Shown: positions 1 through 6,097 of the stretch, piece after piece | Numbering within the stretch: position 1 is the first letter of the stretch | How the letters are laid out: every line of letters begins with the position of its first letter | NCBI GenBank assembly: GCA_900546265.1 | Contig: URCA01000060.1 | Coordinates: 1 to 14,415 of the forward strand | Length of the DNA stretch: 14,415 nucleotides | From: an uncultured Oscillospiraceae bacterium | GTDB lineage: Bacteria; Bacillota; Clostridia; Oscillospirales; Acutalibacteraceae | Reading direction: 5' to 3' | The notes under the pieces: generated by a model | What the model saw: only the letters and a program-made list of their open reading frames with translations | Databases searched by the model: none | Told to the model about the DNA's origin: nothing | Position numbers and translations under genes: made by a program

Positions 1-23
1 CATGCCCTTTTAGGGCCATTATC

Positions 24-51
24 CATGCCACGTCCTTTGGGCGTGGTCATG
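24..51 (-). other. Hairpin at the end of the ktr operon
   Basis: CATGCCACG pairs with CGTGG-T-CATG around a nine-base loop (one bulged base), and the stem includes the stop codon of the DUF1648 gene. A second small inverted repeat, GCCC-TTTTA-GGGC, lies at 4-16. They could form the 3' end structure of the operon, but no U-tract is visible before the window ends, so I do not call a terminator. Confidence 0.35.
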
Positions 52-517
52 ACTTATTCAGCCGGCTGATACTGAACAGAAAACCGGCCAGTGTACCGCC
101 CAGCAGCAGCAGGAACGCCAGCAGGAACCAGCCGGGCACCGGCATCCTTTCCACGGTACGCAGCGTGATGTAGAAAATCGCGCCGAGGATCTCCAGCTTC
201 AACACGCCCAGCATGGTGCGCACCCGGATATGTATTGCGCGCCGCTGCGCCTGCGGCAACGAGTCGGGCAGCCCCCACAAGCGCGGGAATACGGCCAAGA
301 CCGTCAGCAGCAGATAAATAGCCAGACCGATAAGCGGCATGACGAATATTTCCCACCGGCTGGCCCAGCGGTCGACGTCCCCGTGACTGTCGTAGTGGAC
401 AGGGATCGCCTCCGGCAGGGTATTCCAGTGGACGATGACGAACACCGCCATCAAGACGATCAGCAGGGCCCCTATGGCCTCCAGCGCAATCTGCAGCGCG
501 GTGTACCGTGTTTTCAT
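47..517 (-). CDS. DUF1648 domain small membrane protein
   Basis: This is a 156-residue integral membrane protein. Hydrophobic segments lie at about residues 8-30, 56-78, 104-124 and 128-150, so three to four membrane spans are likely. After the first span it carries the DUF1648 signature, with Leu-Pro, then Ile-Pro-x-His-Tyr and Gly-x-x-Asp-Arg-Trp at about residues 34-51. That motif occurs in SdpI-like membrane proteins and many uncharacterised Firmicute proteins. The molecular role is unknown; immunity to a secreted toxin is established only for SdpI itself and should not be assumed here. The ATG has an AAAGAGGGCGGG ribosome binding site. It starts 34 bases after the ktrA stop, so it is probably the third gene of the ktr operon. 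Confidence 0.85.
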   Translation of the reverse strand: MKTRYTALQIALEAIGALLIVLMAVFVIVHWNTLPEAIPVHYDSHGDVDRWASRWEIFVMPLIGLAIYLLLTVLAVFPRLWGLPDSLPQAQRRAIHIRVRTMLGVLKLEILGAIFYITLRTVERMPVPGWFLLAFLLLLGGTLAGFLFSISRLNKS

Positions 518-551
518 GGTCCCGCCCTCTTTCCCGTCAGGCAGCAGCCAA

Positions 552-1205
552 TCAGCGCTTGCCCAGCTTATTCACCCGTTCCAGGTCCGTGTTTTCCCCG
601 ATGACGACCAGCACATCGCCATCGTGGATGATATCGTCGCTGCCGGGAGCCACACGCAGAACCTTGCCGGAACGGATGGCCACCACGTTGATTTTGTAGC
701 GGTTGCGGATATTGCTCTGCTTCAGGGTGCGGCCCACCCATTCATCGATGGCCTCCAGCTCCATGAGACTGTGCTTGGCAGACAATTCCATATAGTCGAT
801 GAGGTTGTTGCTGGACAGGCTGCGGGCCAGGCGGATACCCATGTCCTTTTCCGGCATAATCACCTTGTCGGCGCCGATACGCTCCAGGATCTTGCCGTGG
901 GCCTCCCCACCGGCCTGGGCGACGATTTTGACCGCGCCGTGATCCTTGAGGGCCATGGTGGCGATGCAGCTGATTTCCACATCCTTGATGCTGAGCACCA
1001 CCACGTCGAAATTCCGCAACCCCAGGGAGTCCAGGGCGTCGTCGTCCAAAATGTCGGCCTGCACCGCGTGGGTGATGTCGTGGGCCAGATCCGCTACCTT
1101 ATCGGGGTTTTTGTCCACCCCCATCACTTCCACGCCCATGTTGGTCAGGGCGCGGGCCACGCTGGCGCCGAACCGGCTGAGCCCTAATACCGCAATCTGT
1201 TTCAA
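552..1205 (-). CDS. ktrA: Ktr/Trk potassium uptake regulatory subunit (RCK protein)
   Basis: This 217-residue cytosolic gating subunit would sit under the KtrB channel as a ring and couple potassium flux to ATP/ADP or NAD(H) binding. Residues 1-120 form the RCK_N Rossmann domain: the nucleotide loop is GLSRFG at 8-13, an acidic residue ends strand 2 (VDKN), and a conserved HGKxLExxGADxVxxPEKDMG block follows. Residues of about 135-217 form the RCK_C domain, the site where Ktr proteins of other Firmicutes bind c-di-AMP. Length and single RCK unit match KtrA rather than the double-unit TrkA. The middle Gly of the usual GxGxxG is Ser10. The best start is TTG at 1205: an in-frame TGA lies just upstream and no in-frame ATG is available. 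Its nearest Shine-Dalgarno (AAAGGA) is about 13 bases away, so translation may be inefficient. Confidence 0.92.
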   Translation of the reverse strand: MKQIAVLGLSRFGASVARALTNMGVEVMGVDKNPDKVADLAHDITHAVQADILDDDALDSLGLRNFDVVVLSIKDVEISCIATMALKDHGAVKIVAQAGGEAHGKILERIGADKVIMPEKDMGIRLARSLSSNNLIDYMELSAKHSLMELEAIDEWVGRTLKQSNIRNRYKINVVAIRSGKVLRVAPGSDDIIHDGDVLVVIGENTDLERVNKLGKR

Positions 1206-1240
1206 ACTAATCGCTCATTCCTTTCCAGAGTCCGGGGAAT

Positions 1241-1294
1241 GTGCCGATCCCGGCGAAGCCGGAAAGGCACACAACCCGTTTGAAAGTCAAACGG
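1241..1294 (-). other. Two tandem hairpins in the ktrB-ktrA spacer
   Basis: The 125-base spacer holds two inverted repeats. In transcript order the first is an 8-bp stem (CCGTTTGA / TCAAACGG, 1276-1294, 3-base loop). Five bases later comes a two-tier stem (GTGCC / GGCAC enclosing CCGGC-TTC-GCCGG, 1241-1270). Neither is followed by a U-tract on the minus strand, so they are not intrinsic terminators. They may protect the transcript or set the ktrB:ktrA ratio; that is inference. Confidence 0.55.
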
Positions 1295-1330
1295 CTTTCT
1301 TTCAAACCACTGTCTTATACGTCCGAGGGG

Positions 1331-2704
1331 TCAGCCCACCATCATCCGATCCTCCGGGTACCGGACGGCGCTGGCCTTGTTCCCGCCGCCCGACAGGGCC
1401 ATGGACACGGTCAGCAGCCCCACCCGGCCGCAGAACATGGTGATGATCAGCATGAATTTTGCCACATCGTGCAGCCCCGCCGTAATGCCGGTGGACAGGC
1501 CCACCGTACCGAAGGCGGACACCACCTCGAACAGGATATCCACCATGTTTTCCTGCCCGCCGCTCCAGTATTCGATGGCGCTGATGACGACGGTATCCAT
1601 GATCACCAGGCTCAGGGCGAGGGTGGCCAGGGCCAGGGCCCGCTTGACCAGCCCTTCCGCCAGACGGCGGTGGTGGTAATTGTAATCCTGCCGCTGCCGG
1701 ACGGTGGCGATAACCGAGAGCATCACCACGAAAAAGGTGGTGGTCTTAATGCCGCCGCCGGTGGACGCGGGGGACGCGCCGATGAACATCAGGATGATAC
1801 TCACCAGCTGCATGGCGGGAGTAAGATCCCCCTGTCCCAGGGTGTCGAAGCCGGCGGTCCTAAGCGTCACCGACTGGAACGCGGAGGCGAGAACCTTCCC
1901 CCCGGGGCCGACGTCCGGCTTGGCCAGGGTGCCGGGATTGTTCCACTCGAACAGCGCCGTGAGGATAAAGCCGGTGAGGAACAGCCCCAGGGACATCAGC
2001 AGCACCACGCGGCTGTGCAGCATCAGCTTGCTGAACCGGCGGTTGCGCAGCACGTCCATAATCACCGCGAAGCCCATGCCGCCCAGGGTGATGAGGGCCA
2101 TGATCACCAGATTGATTACCGGGTCGGTCATATAGTGCTCGATGGAGTTCTCAAAGCCGAAGGCGTCAAAGCCCGCGTTGCAGAAGCCGGAGATGGACAG
2201 GAACACCGCGTGAAAAATCCCCTTCCCCACTCCATATTCCGGGATGAGCCTGGCGCAGAGAATCAGGGCCGCAATCCCCTCCACCGCGAAGGTAACCGCC
2301 ACGGCGTTGCGCACCAGGCGCACCATGCCCTGCAGGGAATCGGTATTGAAGGACTCCTGAATCAGAAGCCGCTCCTTCAAGGAGATCCGCTTGCCCACCA
2401 CCATAAAGAGGATGGAGGCGATGGTCATAAAGCCCAGGCCGCCGATTTGTATCAGCGAGAGGATGACCAGCTTGCCGAACAGGGTGAACACCAGCCCGGT
2501 GTTCACCACCGTCAGGCCGGTCACGCAGACCGCGGAGGTGGCGGTGAACAGCGCGTCCATAAAGGTGATGTCCGTCCCCTCCTTCACCGTGGCGAAGGGG
2601 ATGCACAGCAGGCCGGCGCCTATTAAAACAACCGATAAAAATCCCAGCGTGAGGATTTGAACCGGCCTGAGTGAACGTATTCGTTTAGAAACGGCTTTCA
2701 ACAT
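1331..2704 (-). CDS. ktrB: Ktr/Trk-type potassium channel subunit
   Basis: This 457-residue membrane protein is the ion-conducting subunit of a K+ uptake system (TrkH/TrkG/KtrB superfamily), with four M1-P-M2 repeats. The four selectivity-filter glycines are visible in their usual contexts: TSAVCVTGL (Gly63), CNAGFD (Gly178), RTAGFD (Gly285) and GTVGLS (Gly402). The gating-loop segment GASPASTGGG lies at about 309-318. The size fits KtrB better than the longer TrkH, and the neighbouring KtrA-like gene agrees. An open frame continues upstream to 2830, but the promoter lies inside that extension. The ATG at 2704, with GGGAGG twelve bases upstream, is therefore the sensible start. It is the first gene of ktrB-ktrA-DUF1648. 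Confidence 0.93.
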   Translation of the reverse strand: MLKAVSKRIRSLRPVQILTLGFLSVVLIGAGLLCIPFATVKEGTDITFMDALFTATSAVCVTGLTVVNTGLVFTLFGKLVILSLIQIGGLGFMTIASILFMVVGKRISLKERLLIQESFNTDSLQGMVRLVRNAVAVTFAVEGIAALILCARLIPEYGVGKGIFHAVFLSISGFCNAGFDAFGFENSIEHYMTDPVINLVIMALITLGGMGFAVIMDVLRNRRFSKLMLHSRVVLLMSLGLFLTGFILTALFEWNNPGTLAKPDVGPGGKVLASAFQSVTLRTAGFDTLGQGDLTPAMQLVSIILMFIGASPASTGGGIKTTTFFVVMLSVIATVRQRQDYNYHHRRLAEGLVKRALALATLALSLVIMDTVVISAIEYWSGGQENMVDILFEVVSAFGTVGLSTGITAGLHDVAKFMLIITMFCGRVGLLTVSMALSGGGNKASAVRYPEDRMMVG

Positions 2705-2748
2705 GGGTTTTCGGTGCCTCCCAGTGGTCATCCTTGTGTCATAGAGCC

Positions 2749-2767
2749 ACGGGGATTGCATCCCCGT
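2749..2767 (-). other. Hairpin in the ktrB 5' leader
   Basis: ACGGGGAT-TGC-ATCCCCGT is a perfect 8-bp inverted repeat with a 3-base loop. It lies in the roughly 85-base untranslated leader between the ktrB promoter and start codon. No U-tract follows, so it is not a terminator. It may stabilise the mRNA 5' end; a regulatory role is unproven. Confidence 0.55.
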
Positions 2768-2797
2768 ACGAAGCGGTACGGAACCATTGCTTGGGAC

Positions 2798-2826
2798 ATT
2801 ATAGCACTTCCCTTTTGAATTTACAA
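2798..2826 (-). promoter_or_regulatory. SigA-type promoter of the ktr operon
   Basis: Read on the minus strand, TTGTAA (2826-2821) is followed after exactly 17 bases by TATAAT (2803-2798). Transcription would start near 2790, about 85 bases before the ktrB ATG. This excludes the longer ktrB reading frame. Confidence 0.8.
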
Positions 2827-2899
2827 CCATTATCTTACGCGCTTGGGCGGGAGTTTATGCTGGAAACCGCCCGATGATTTTCGGGGGCCGGCAGCCTGC

Positions 2900-2943
2900 A
2901 AAAAACGCCCCGTATGCCGGCGGCTTTCGCGGCATACGGGGCG
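2900..2943 (-). terminator. Rho-independent terminator after the oxidoreductase gene
   Basis: A perfect 14-bp stem (CGCCCCGTATGCCG, 2906-2919, with CGGCATACGGGGCG, 2930-2943) closes a 10-base loop. On the minus strand it is followed directly by six T (2905-2900). It lies just after the stop codon of the gene at 2948-3811 and separates it from the ktr promoter. Confidence 0.93.
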
Positions 2944-2947
2944 CATA

Positions 2948-3811
2948 TTACAGGGCGGCGGCAGCTGCCGGAGAGGGAACGTCCACCCAGACGCCGGGCG
3001 TTTTAGCGGCCAGCAGGCCGGCGCCCCGCACCGCCATAATCGCCAGGGTTTCCCGGTGCGGCACCCGCACCTCCCCGGTTTGATAAAAGCGGCAGAGCTC
3101 CTCGATGAACGCGGCGAAGAAGTCCGACTCCACGGTGATCAGGCGGTTGCCGGAGCGCAGGCTCACATTGGTGACAAACGGGGAGCCTCCTGCAAAGCAG
3201 GACAGGGTGGCGCAGCGCCCGTCCCGGAACTGCACGGCCAGGGACATCCATTTTTCGCCGTCCAGCCACATCACGCGGGCCGGCTCCGCCCCCATGAGCA
3301 TCATCAGCGGCTCGAGCTGGTGGACGGAATAGGTGTCGAAATCGTTGGGGCCCCAGCAGCTGACGGCCGTCACCTCGTCGGGCCGGATGTCCCGGTATTC
3401 CGCAGCGAACCGGAGGGCCGAGGTGGAATAGCAGGGGGTGCCGCTCTGCCTGGCGATGGCAAACAGCCGTTCGGCCGCCGCCAGGTCGGGCGCGAAGGTC
3501 TTGTCCACATAGGTGCGCTTGCCCGAACGCAGAGGGATCTGACAGAGCTCCTCGTGCATCTCGCAGTTATCGGGCGACAGCACCAGCAGGCAGTCGCTTT
3601 TCTCCACCACTTCCTCGATGGTCGCGCAGCGGGTGATGCCGTACTTGGCGCACCAGTCGTCGGTGGTCAGGCCGCCCGGCCGAGGACTGTCGATTTTTCC
3701 ATAGGCGTACGCCACTTGAAGCTCCCCGCCGGACGCCTGTTTAATCCACTCCGGGTAATTGTTGGCGTGCCATTCATCCAGAAAATAATCGATAAATCCG
3801 ATGGTTTGCAT
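2948..3811 (-). CDS. Gfo/Idh/MocA-like oxidoreductase
   Basis: This 287-residue protein resembles NAD(P)-dependent sugar or inositol dehydrogenases of the Gfo/Idh/MocA family. A strand-like start (QTIGFIDYF) leads the N-terminal half. CATIEEVVEKSDCLLVLSPD resembles the family's 'sleeve' of strand and helix. The VDKTFAPDLAAAERL stretch at about residues 100-115 corresponds to the EKP catalytic-lysine motif, with Asp-Lys-Thr in place of Glu-Lys-Pro. A DTYSVHQLEPLMMLMG segment matches the substrate-side His region. Two features are atypical: the first loop lacks the glycine-rich GxGxxG nucleotide motif, and the protein is shorter than the usual 330-370 residues. The substrate cannot be told, and weak cofactor binding is possible. 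The ATG follows GGAGAGGGGG. It appears to be monocistronic. Confidence 0.75.
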   Translation of the reverse strand: MQTIGFIDYFLDEWHANNYPEWIKQASGGELQVAYAYGKIDSPRPGGLTTDDWCAKYGITRCATIEEVVEKSDCLLVLSPDNCEMHEELCQIPLRSGKRTYVDKTFAPDLAAAERLFAIARQSGTPCYSTSALRFAAEYRDIRPDEVTAVSCWGPNDFDTYSVHQLEPLMMLMGAEPARVMWLDGEKWMSLAVQFRDGRCATLSCFAGGSPFVTNVSLRSGNRLITVESDFFAAFIEELCRFYQTGEVRVPHRETLAIMAVRGAGLLAAKTPGVWVDVPSPAAAAAL

Positions 3812-3840
3812 ACCGGTTCCCCCTCTCCTGTCTTATCCAC

Positions 3841-3846
3841 ATTATA
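3841..3846 (-). promoter_or_regulatory. Candidate -10 element of the oxidoreductase gene
   Basis: A perfect TATAAT on the minus strand lies about 30 bases before the ATG at 3811. At a 17-base spacing the -35 position reads TAGCCG, which is poor, so the promoter may need an activator. Otherwise the gene may depend partly on read-through from the bio operon. Confidence 0.45.
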
Positions 3847-3850
3847 TATG

Positions 3851-3878
3851 GAAAAAACGCCGGCGGCTATAGCCGTTT
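3851..3878 (-). terminator. Possible terminator of the bio operon
   Basis: After bioD the minus strand holds the self-complementary CGGCTATAGCCG, then CCGGCG and a run of six T (3856-3851). The flanking AAAACG can also pair with CGTTTT. The U-tract is clear but the stem is imperfect, so termination may be partial. Confidence 0.45.
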
Positions 3879-3915
3879 TCGCTTTTTAGTTGTCCGAATT
3901 TGTCTTTTTCCCCGT

Positions 3916-4578
3916 TCAGGGCAGCCAGGCAGGCGGATCCCACTCCACAGCGCCCTCCGGCACGGCCGCCACCGGCAGGCCGGTAAAGCGGGCGATTTGC
4001 TCCCGGTTGTCCCGATGGATGACGTTCTCCTCGTCGAAGCGGTTGAGCAGGATCCCTCGCACCGGGAGGCCCAGGCGCTCGGCATAGGCCGCCGTGACCA
4101 CCGCCGCATGGATGGCACCGAGGCCAGACGGGGCCACCAGCAGCAAATCGAAGCCGATGGCGGCGGCCACATCGGCCAGCAGCAGGGGAGGCTCCCCCTC
4201 CCGGAGCGGACAGAACAGGCCGCCGCAGCCCTCGGCCACCAGATAGGCGAACCGCTCCCCCACGGCGCGCTGCCGCTCCAGGATGGCCGCCAGCTCGATG
4301 GGCGGACCCTCCAGCCGGGCCGCCAGATGAGGGGACACCGCCTGCTCGTATAAATACGCCACATAATCCGCCGGATCCCCGGGAAGGCCCGCCGTCCGGC
4401 AGACCCAGCGGGCGTCGCCGGGCACCAGCCGCCCTCCTTCCCTTTCGGCGCCGCTGAGCGCGGGCTTGAAATAGCCGGCGTTTATCCCGCGGGCCCGCAG
4501 GGCCTTGACCAGCAAGCCGGACACATAGGTTTTGCCCACGTCGGTGCCGGTGGCGGTGACGAAAATTCCTTGTTTCAC
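3916..4578 (-). CDS. bioD: Dethiobiotin synthetase
   Basis: This 220-residue cytosolic enzyme closes the ureido ring of biotin: 7,8-diaminopelargonic acid + CO2 + ATP gives dethiobiotin. The N-terminus FVTATGTDVGKT carries the modified P-loop GTDVGKT at residues 11-17, typical of BioD. A conserved acidic EGCGGL segment around residue 115 follows, and length matches the family. The start codon is GTG at 4578: its GTGA overlaps the bioB stop codon TGA, with a GAGGTGGG ribosome binding site inside the end of bioB. Translational coupling to bioB is likely. It is the last gene of birA-bioY-bioB-bioD. The DAPA-producing genes (bioA, bioF and the pimeloyl genes) are not in this window. Confidence 0.95.
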   Translation of the reverse strand: MKQGIFVTATGTDVGKTYVSGLLVKALRARGINAGYFKPALSGAEREGGRLVPGDARWVCRTAGLPGDPADYVAYLYEQAVSPHLAARLEGPPIELAAILERQRAVGERFAYLVAEGCGGLFCPLREGEPPLLLADVAAAIGFDLLLVAPSGLGAIHAAVVTAAYAERLGLPVRGILLNRFDEENVIHRDNREQIARFTGLPVAAVPEGAVEWDPPAWLP

Positions 4579-5537
4579 AGCAATCCCACCTCATAGCCCA
4601 GCCGCTTCACCCGCTCCAAGTCCTCCGCGATGGTGATGCCGGCGGTGGTCAGCATGTCCCCGGTGATGGCGGCGTTGGCCCCCGAACGAAAGGCCGCCGT
4701 TCCCTTGTCCGTGAGCAGCCCCCTGCCCCCGGCCAGGCGGATGGCGGCCCGGGGCAGCAGGAAGCGGAACACCGCCGCCGTGCGGCAAAGCTCCTCTCCC
4801 GTCACCCGGGGAAAGCCGGCGAAGGGAGTGCCAGGGATGGGGTTCAGCACGTTGAGCGGCACCGAGCGCACCCCCAGCCGGCGCAGATCCAGCGCCATAT
4901 CCACCCGATCCGCCATGGTCTCCCCCAGCCCCAGGATGCCGCCGCTGCACAGCTCCAGGCCGGCCCGGTCGGCGCGGCGCAGGGTGGCGATTTTGTCGTC
5001 GTAGCTGTGGGTGGTGCAGACGGCGGGAAAATGCCGGCGGGAGGTCTCGAGGTTGCAGTGATACCGGATCACCCCGGCCTCCCGCAGGCGGCGGAGCTGC
5101 GGCTCCGTCAGCAGCCCGTGGGAGGCGCAGGGGGCCGCGCGCCCCTCGTCCCGTATCCGGCGGTACGCCCCGCACAGGGCTTCCGTCTCCCCGTCGGTCA
5201 GCGTCCGGCCGGACGTGACCACCGAAAAGCGCCCCACTCCCTTGGCCCCGTCCGCCGCCGCGCGGCGCGCCAGATCGTCGGTCTCCAGCAGCGGATAGGC
5301 CTCCGTATCCACGGGATAATGGGCCGATTGGGCGCAGAATTTGCAGTTTTCCGAGCACCGGCCGCATTTCCCGTTGACGATGGAACACAGCTCGAACCGG
5401 TTCCCGCAGAAATGCGAGCGGATCTCGTCCGCCGCCGCGCACAAAGGCGCCAAAGGCGCGGATTCCGCCAGGGAGAGCGCCTCCTCCCCGGTAAGCTCTT
5501 GTCCGGACAGCACCCTGTCCTTCAGCTTTTGTATCAT
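4575..5537 (-). CDS. bioB: Biotin synthase (radical SAM)
   Basis: This 320-residue radical-SAM enzyme inserts sulfur into dethiobiotin to make biotin. The SAM-cluster motif CxxxCxxC is at Cys61, Cys65 and Cys68, followed by AQSAHY. Other family landmarks are the ELCSGGILGLGET block with Cys197, NPIPGTP, and IRLAGGR with Arg267, which corresponds to Arg260 of E. coli. The classical [2Fe-2S] ligand Cys97 is replaced by Ser105 in GRFSVVTSGR, while Cys137 and Cys197 remain. Two extra cysteines occur, Cys161 in YHCNLETS (His in E. coli) and Cys174 in VCTTHSYDD. This pattern fits the anaerobe-type BioB (see findings). The start is the ATG at 5537, whose ATGA overlaps the bioY stop; a longer frame upstream is only the shadow of bioY. 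Confidence 0.96.
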   Translation of the reverse strand: MIQKLKDRVLSGQELTGEEALSLAESAPLAPLCAAADEIRSHFCGNRFELCSIVNGKCGRCSENCKFCAQSAHYPVDTEAYPLLETDDLARRAAADGAKGVGRFSVVTSGRTLTDGETEALCGAYRRIRDEGRAAPCASHGLLTEPQLRRLREAGVIRYHCNLETSRRHFPAVCTTHSYDDKIATLRRADRAGLELCSGGILGLGETMADRVDMALDLRRLGVRSVPLNVLNPIPGTPFAGFPRVTGEELCRTAAVFRFLLPRAAIRLAGGRGLLTDKGTAAFRSGANAAITGDMLTTAGITIAEDLERVKRLGYEVGLL

Positions 5538-6097
5538 ACCAGCCGCTCCCTTACCAGAACAGCCCGCAGCCGGCCCGCCAGCGCCGACGCGGCCAGGCAC
5601 AGCACAGCGTCCCCGGGCATATCCAGCGGAAAGGCGGACAAAACGACCACCAGCAGAGGGGTGGGCTGTCCCAAATATTGATTGAGGATAAGATATTTGT
5701 ACAGAAAACCGATGCCGTATGTCACGGCCATGCCGGCGAAGGCGGCGGGCAGAAACTGCCGCATCCGGGCCGCACGGGTTTTCCGGCAGAGAAAGCCGGT
5801 CAGCCAGGCGGCGGCGATGAAGCCCAGCAGATAGCCGAAGCTGGGCCGGAACAGATACGAAATGCCGCCGCCCGCGGCGAAAATGGGCACCCCCGCCAGC
5901 CCCACGGCCACGTACACCGCCACCGCGATGGTTCCGTTGACCGGCCCGAGCAGCATGCCGGCCAGCAGGACGAACAAAAACTGCAGGGTGAAGTAATCCA
6001 TGAAGGGGACGGGAATCTGGATAAAAGCCCCGATGGCGATCAGAGCGGAAAACAACCCGCACAGGGTCATGCGGCGCACCCGCGTCGAAGCTGTCAT
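5534..6097 (-). CDS. bioY: BioY biotin transporter substrate-binding subunit
   Basis: This roughly 187-residue membrane protein is the substrate-specific S component of an ECF transporter for biotin. About six hydrophobic segments are visible. The family signature GGGISYLFRPSFGYLLGF, the usual GGxxYLxxPxxGYLxGF, sits near the middle. No EcfA/EcfA'/EcfT genes are nearby, so it probably uses a shared energy module encoded elsewhere. Two starts are possible: ATG at 6097, which forms an ATGA overlap with the birA stop and lies 10 bases after GGAGG, and ATG at 6103, two codons earlier. I prefer 6097 because the next two junctions are built the same way. Placement in a BirA-controlled operon supports biotin, rather than another vitamin, as substrate. 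Confidence 0.93.
   Translation of the reverse strand: MTASTRVRRMTLCGLFSALIAIGAFIQIPVPFMDYFTLQFLFVLLAGMLLGPVNGTIAVAVYVAVGLAGVPIFAAGGGISYLFRPSFGYLLGFIAAAWLTGFLCRKTRAARMRQFLPAAFAGMAVTYGIGFLYKYLILNQYLGQPTPLLVVVLSAFPLDMPGDAVLCLAASALAGRLRAVLVRERLV

Noticed and set aside
435..1187. Plus-strand open frame of 250 codons antisense to ktrA
   Set aside because: It is entirely the complement of the RCK domains of KtrA, has no family features, and lacks a ribosome binding site.
1276..1300. Plus-strand terminator (hairpin followed by CTTTCTTT)
   Set aside because: No plus-strand gene lies upstream of it, and the tail is not a clean U-tract.
1241..2626. Long plus-strand open frame (461 codons) antisense to ktrB
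   Set aside because: It mirrors a well-conserved KtrB with all four filter motifs. Its product is low-complexity (rich in His, Gln, Gly) and it has no ribosome binding site. It is a high-GC shadow frame.
2705..2790. A c-di-AMP (ydaO-type) riboswitch in the ktrB leader
   Set aside because: Such riboswitches often precede Ktr genes, but the leader is only about 85 bases and shows one simple hairpin without the conserved ydaO core.
2705..2830. N-terminal extension of KtrB
   Set aside because: The consensus promoter and a leader hairpin occupy this stretch. The extension shows no family similarity, and the ATG at 2704 has its own ribosome binding site.
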